Translations under genes and position numbers: made by a program
Notes under the pieces: generated by a model
Told to the model about the DNA's origin: nothing
What the model saw: only the letters and a program-made list of their open reading frames with translations
Databases searched by the model: none
NCBI GenBank assembly: GCA_030146905.1
Contig: JASLAV010001077.1
Coordinates: 1-5,540, forward strand
Direction of reading: 5' to 3'
Origin: Lentzea sp.
GTDB taxonomy: Bacteria; Actinomycetota; Actinomycetes; Mycobacteriales; Pseudonocardiaceae
Length of the DNA stretch: 5,540 bases
In this document: positions 4,187 to 5,540 of the stretch, one piece after another
Layout: every line of letters starts with the position of its first letter
How positions within the stretch are numbered: position 1 is the stretch's first letter

Positions 4187-5540
4187 TTCCTCGTGGTGCG
4201 TGGGATCCCAGGCCAGCATGAGCCGCCCGTAGAGCGGTGACGTCTTCATCAGGCGCTCGTGGGCGCCGAGCAGGGGCTTGCCGCCGTCCATGACCAGCAC
4301 CCGGTTCGCTCGCAGCGCCGAGCTCAGCCGGTGCGCGATGACCACGAGAATTCCTTGCCGTTCGGCGAAAGCCCGTTCGACGCGCGCCTCCGCGGCGGGA
4401 TCCAGGTGTGAGGTCGCCTCGTCGAGGATGACGACGCTCGCGGACGTCACGTAGACCCTGGCGAGAGCGAGGAGTTGCGCCTCACCTGCGGAAAGCCCGG
4501 CGCCCGCGTGGCCGAGGGCCGCGTCGAGACCGCCGAGTGAGTCCAGGAGCTGTCCCGCGCCGACCTTCCGCACCGCCTCGACGAGCTCGTCATCGGTCGC
4601 ACGCGGTGCGAGCAGGGCGAGGTTCTCCCGCACGGTGCCCGTGAACAGGTAGGTCTCCTGCGGGATCAGGGCGATCGCGTGGTGCCGGATGGCCGGCGCC
4701 ACCCGGTCGACGGGGGCGCCGCCGAACAGGACGCTGCCGGAGTCCGGTGGCATCAGGCCGGTGAGCAGACTGGCCATTGTGGACTTGCCGATGCCGGACG
4801 GCCCGACCACGGCCAGGTGGTCGCCGGGGCTCAGGGTGAGCGAGAGGCCCCGCAGCACCGGCTCCGCGTCAGGGCTCCAGCCGAACGTGACGTTGTCCAG
4901 CACGAACTCGCCGTTCGACGGGGTTTCGTCGCCGATGTCATCCGCGGTCCGCGGCGCCACTTCCTGAAGTCGTTTGAGTGCGACCATCAGCCGCATCACG
5001 ACAGTGCTCGTCGTGCGCGCGAGACCGTGCAGAGCGGGGTTCACGCTGTTGGTCAGGTAGACGACCGCGGCGAGCGCCGCACCCGTCGTGAGCTGGCCTG
5101 ATGCCACGAGCGGCGGGGCGAGCGCCACGAGCAGCACGATCGGGGCGAACCCTCCGATCGCGATCACCGTGGCGCGCAACGAGTTCGCCCACGCGACGGT
5201 GACCGCGGCCCTGGCCTGCAGGTCGACCTGCGTGGCGATGTCCTCGTGGGCCTCGGCGGCCGCACCGCAGGCGGCGACGTCGCGCAGCCCGGTGAGCACC
5301 GCGCCGGACGCCTCCGCCGTGCGTTCGTCGGCCATCACGACGTCGCGTTGCCGTCTGGCCAGTGAGGGGAGCATGAGTCCGAAGAGCACCAACGCGACCA
5401 CGATCGGCAGGCAGACCAGCCAGAACAGCGCGGCCGCCGTGGTCGCGAGCCCGATGAGCGCGGCGAGCGTGGTGACCAGCAGGGCACGGGCCTGGACCAG
5501 GACGCCGGCGGTGGCGTCGCGGACCACCTCGACGTGCCGG
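4166..5540 (-). CDS. ABC exporter half-transporter (permease-ATPase fusion), N-terminus missing
   Basis: The frame is open to the right window edge, so the true start and probably the first two membrane helices (roughly 100-130 residues) are missing. Counting from an internal GTG codon at 5527: hydrophobic spans at about 14-53 and 120-158 form a type-IV exporter membrane domain, linked to an ATPase domain from about residue 205. The ATPase has Walker A GPSGIGKST (242-250), Q-loop Q290 in LIPQETYLF, signature LSAGE (345-349, against the usual LSGGQ), Walker B VVILDE with E370, D-loop SHLD (373-376) and H-loop H399. All catalytic residues are present, so this site should hydrolyse ATP. Such proteins export peptides, lipids, siderophores or drugs across the cytoplasmic membrane as homo- or heterodimers; the cargo cannot be named. 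The LSAGEAQLLALAR variant is, from memory, common in actinobacterial paired half-transporters, so a partner gene may lie just to the right. It converges on the DUF3145 gene. Confidence 0.95.
   Translation of the reverse strand, partial: RHVEVVRDATAGVLVQARALLVTTLAALIGLATTAAALFWLVCLPIVVALVLFGLMLPSLARRQRDVVMADERTAEASGAVLTGLRDVAACGAAAEAHEDIATQVDLQARAAVTVAWANSLRATVIAIGGFAPIVLLVALAPPLVASGQLTTGAALAAVVYLTNSVNPALHGLARTTSTVVMRLMVALKRLQEVAPRTADDIGDETPSNGEFVLDNVTFGWSPDAEPVLRGLSLTLSPGDHLAVVGPSGIGKSTMASLLTGLMPPDSGSVLFGGAPVDRVAPAIRHHAIALIPQETYLFTGTVRENLALLAPRATDDELVEAVRKVGAGQLLDSLGGLDAALGHAGAGLSAGEAQLLALARVYVTSASVVILDEATSHLDPAAEARVERAFAERQGILVVIAHRLSSALRANRVLVMDGGKPLLGAHERLMKTSPLYGRLMLAWDPTHHEETPLPKG

Overview
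The window is GC-rich (strong G/C at third codon positions, many spurious long antisense frames). Together with the protein families seen (DUF3145, a Glyoxalase_6-like VOC protein, an actinobacterial-style ABC exporter half, a secreted S8 protease) this points to a filamentous actinomycete, most likely of the Pseudonocardiales type. The genus cannot be fixed from the sequence. No tRNA, rRNA, CRISPR array, insertion sequence or phage gene was seen.

Layout. Left, on the minus strand: the first 46 codons of a pyridine-nucleotide-disulfide oxidoreductase (1-140), cut by the window edge. Then a 128-bp gap with nested inverted repeats. Then a two-gene minus-strand unit: a single-pass membrane protein of 423 aa (1911 to 640), whose cytoplasmic half resembles a NERD nuclease-like domain without its catalytic residues, and a small VOC protein (628 to 269) whose ribosome binding site overlaps the upstream stop codon. 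A 143-bp divergent control region (1912-2054) separates this unit from a plus-strand secreted subtilisin-family protease (2055-3395) with an intact catalytic triad. A 200-bp gap (3396-3595) follows, holding a strong hairpin that can refold with a downstream segment, and a GGTGATCACC palindrome. Next comes a plus-strand DUF3145 gene (3596-4099). It converges on a minus-strand ABC exporter half-transporter (5540 to 4166) that runs off the right edge. Between the two convergent genes lies a compact series of three hairpins.

How the genes relate. Only the membrane protein and VOC protein look like a real operon, coupled by spacing and a shared stop/SD. The protease, DUF3145 gene, ABC transporter and flavoprotein look like separate transcription units, and nothing in the sequence ties them into one pathway. 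I found no convincing new multi-gene system. The points most worth following are the degenerate NERD-like membrane protein with its extracytoplasmic two-cysteine domain, the competing RNA structures after the protease gene, and the GATC-centred palindromes around the protease gene.
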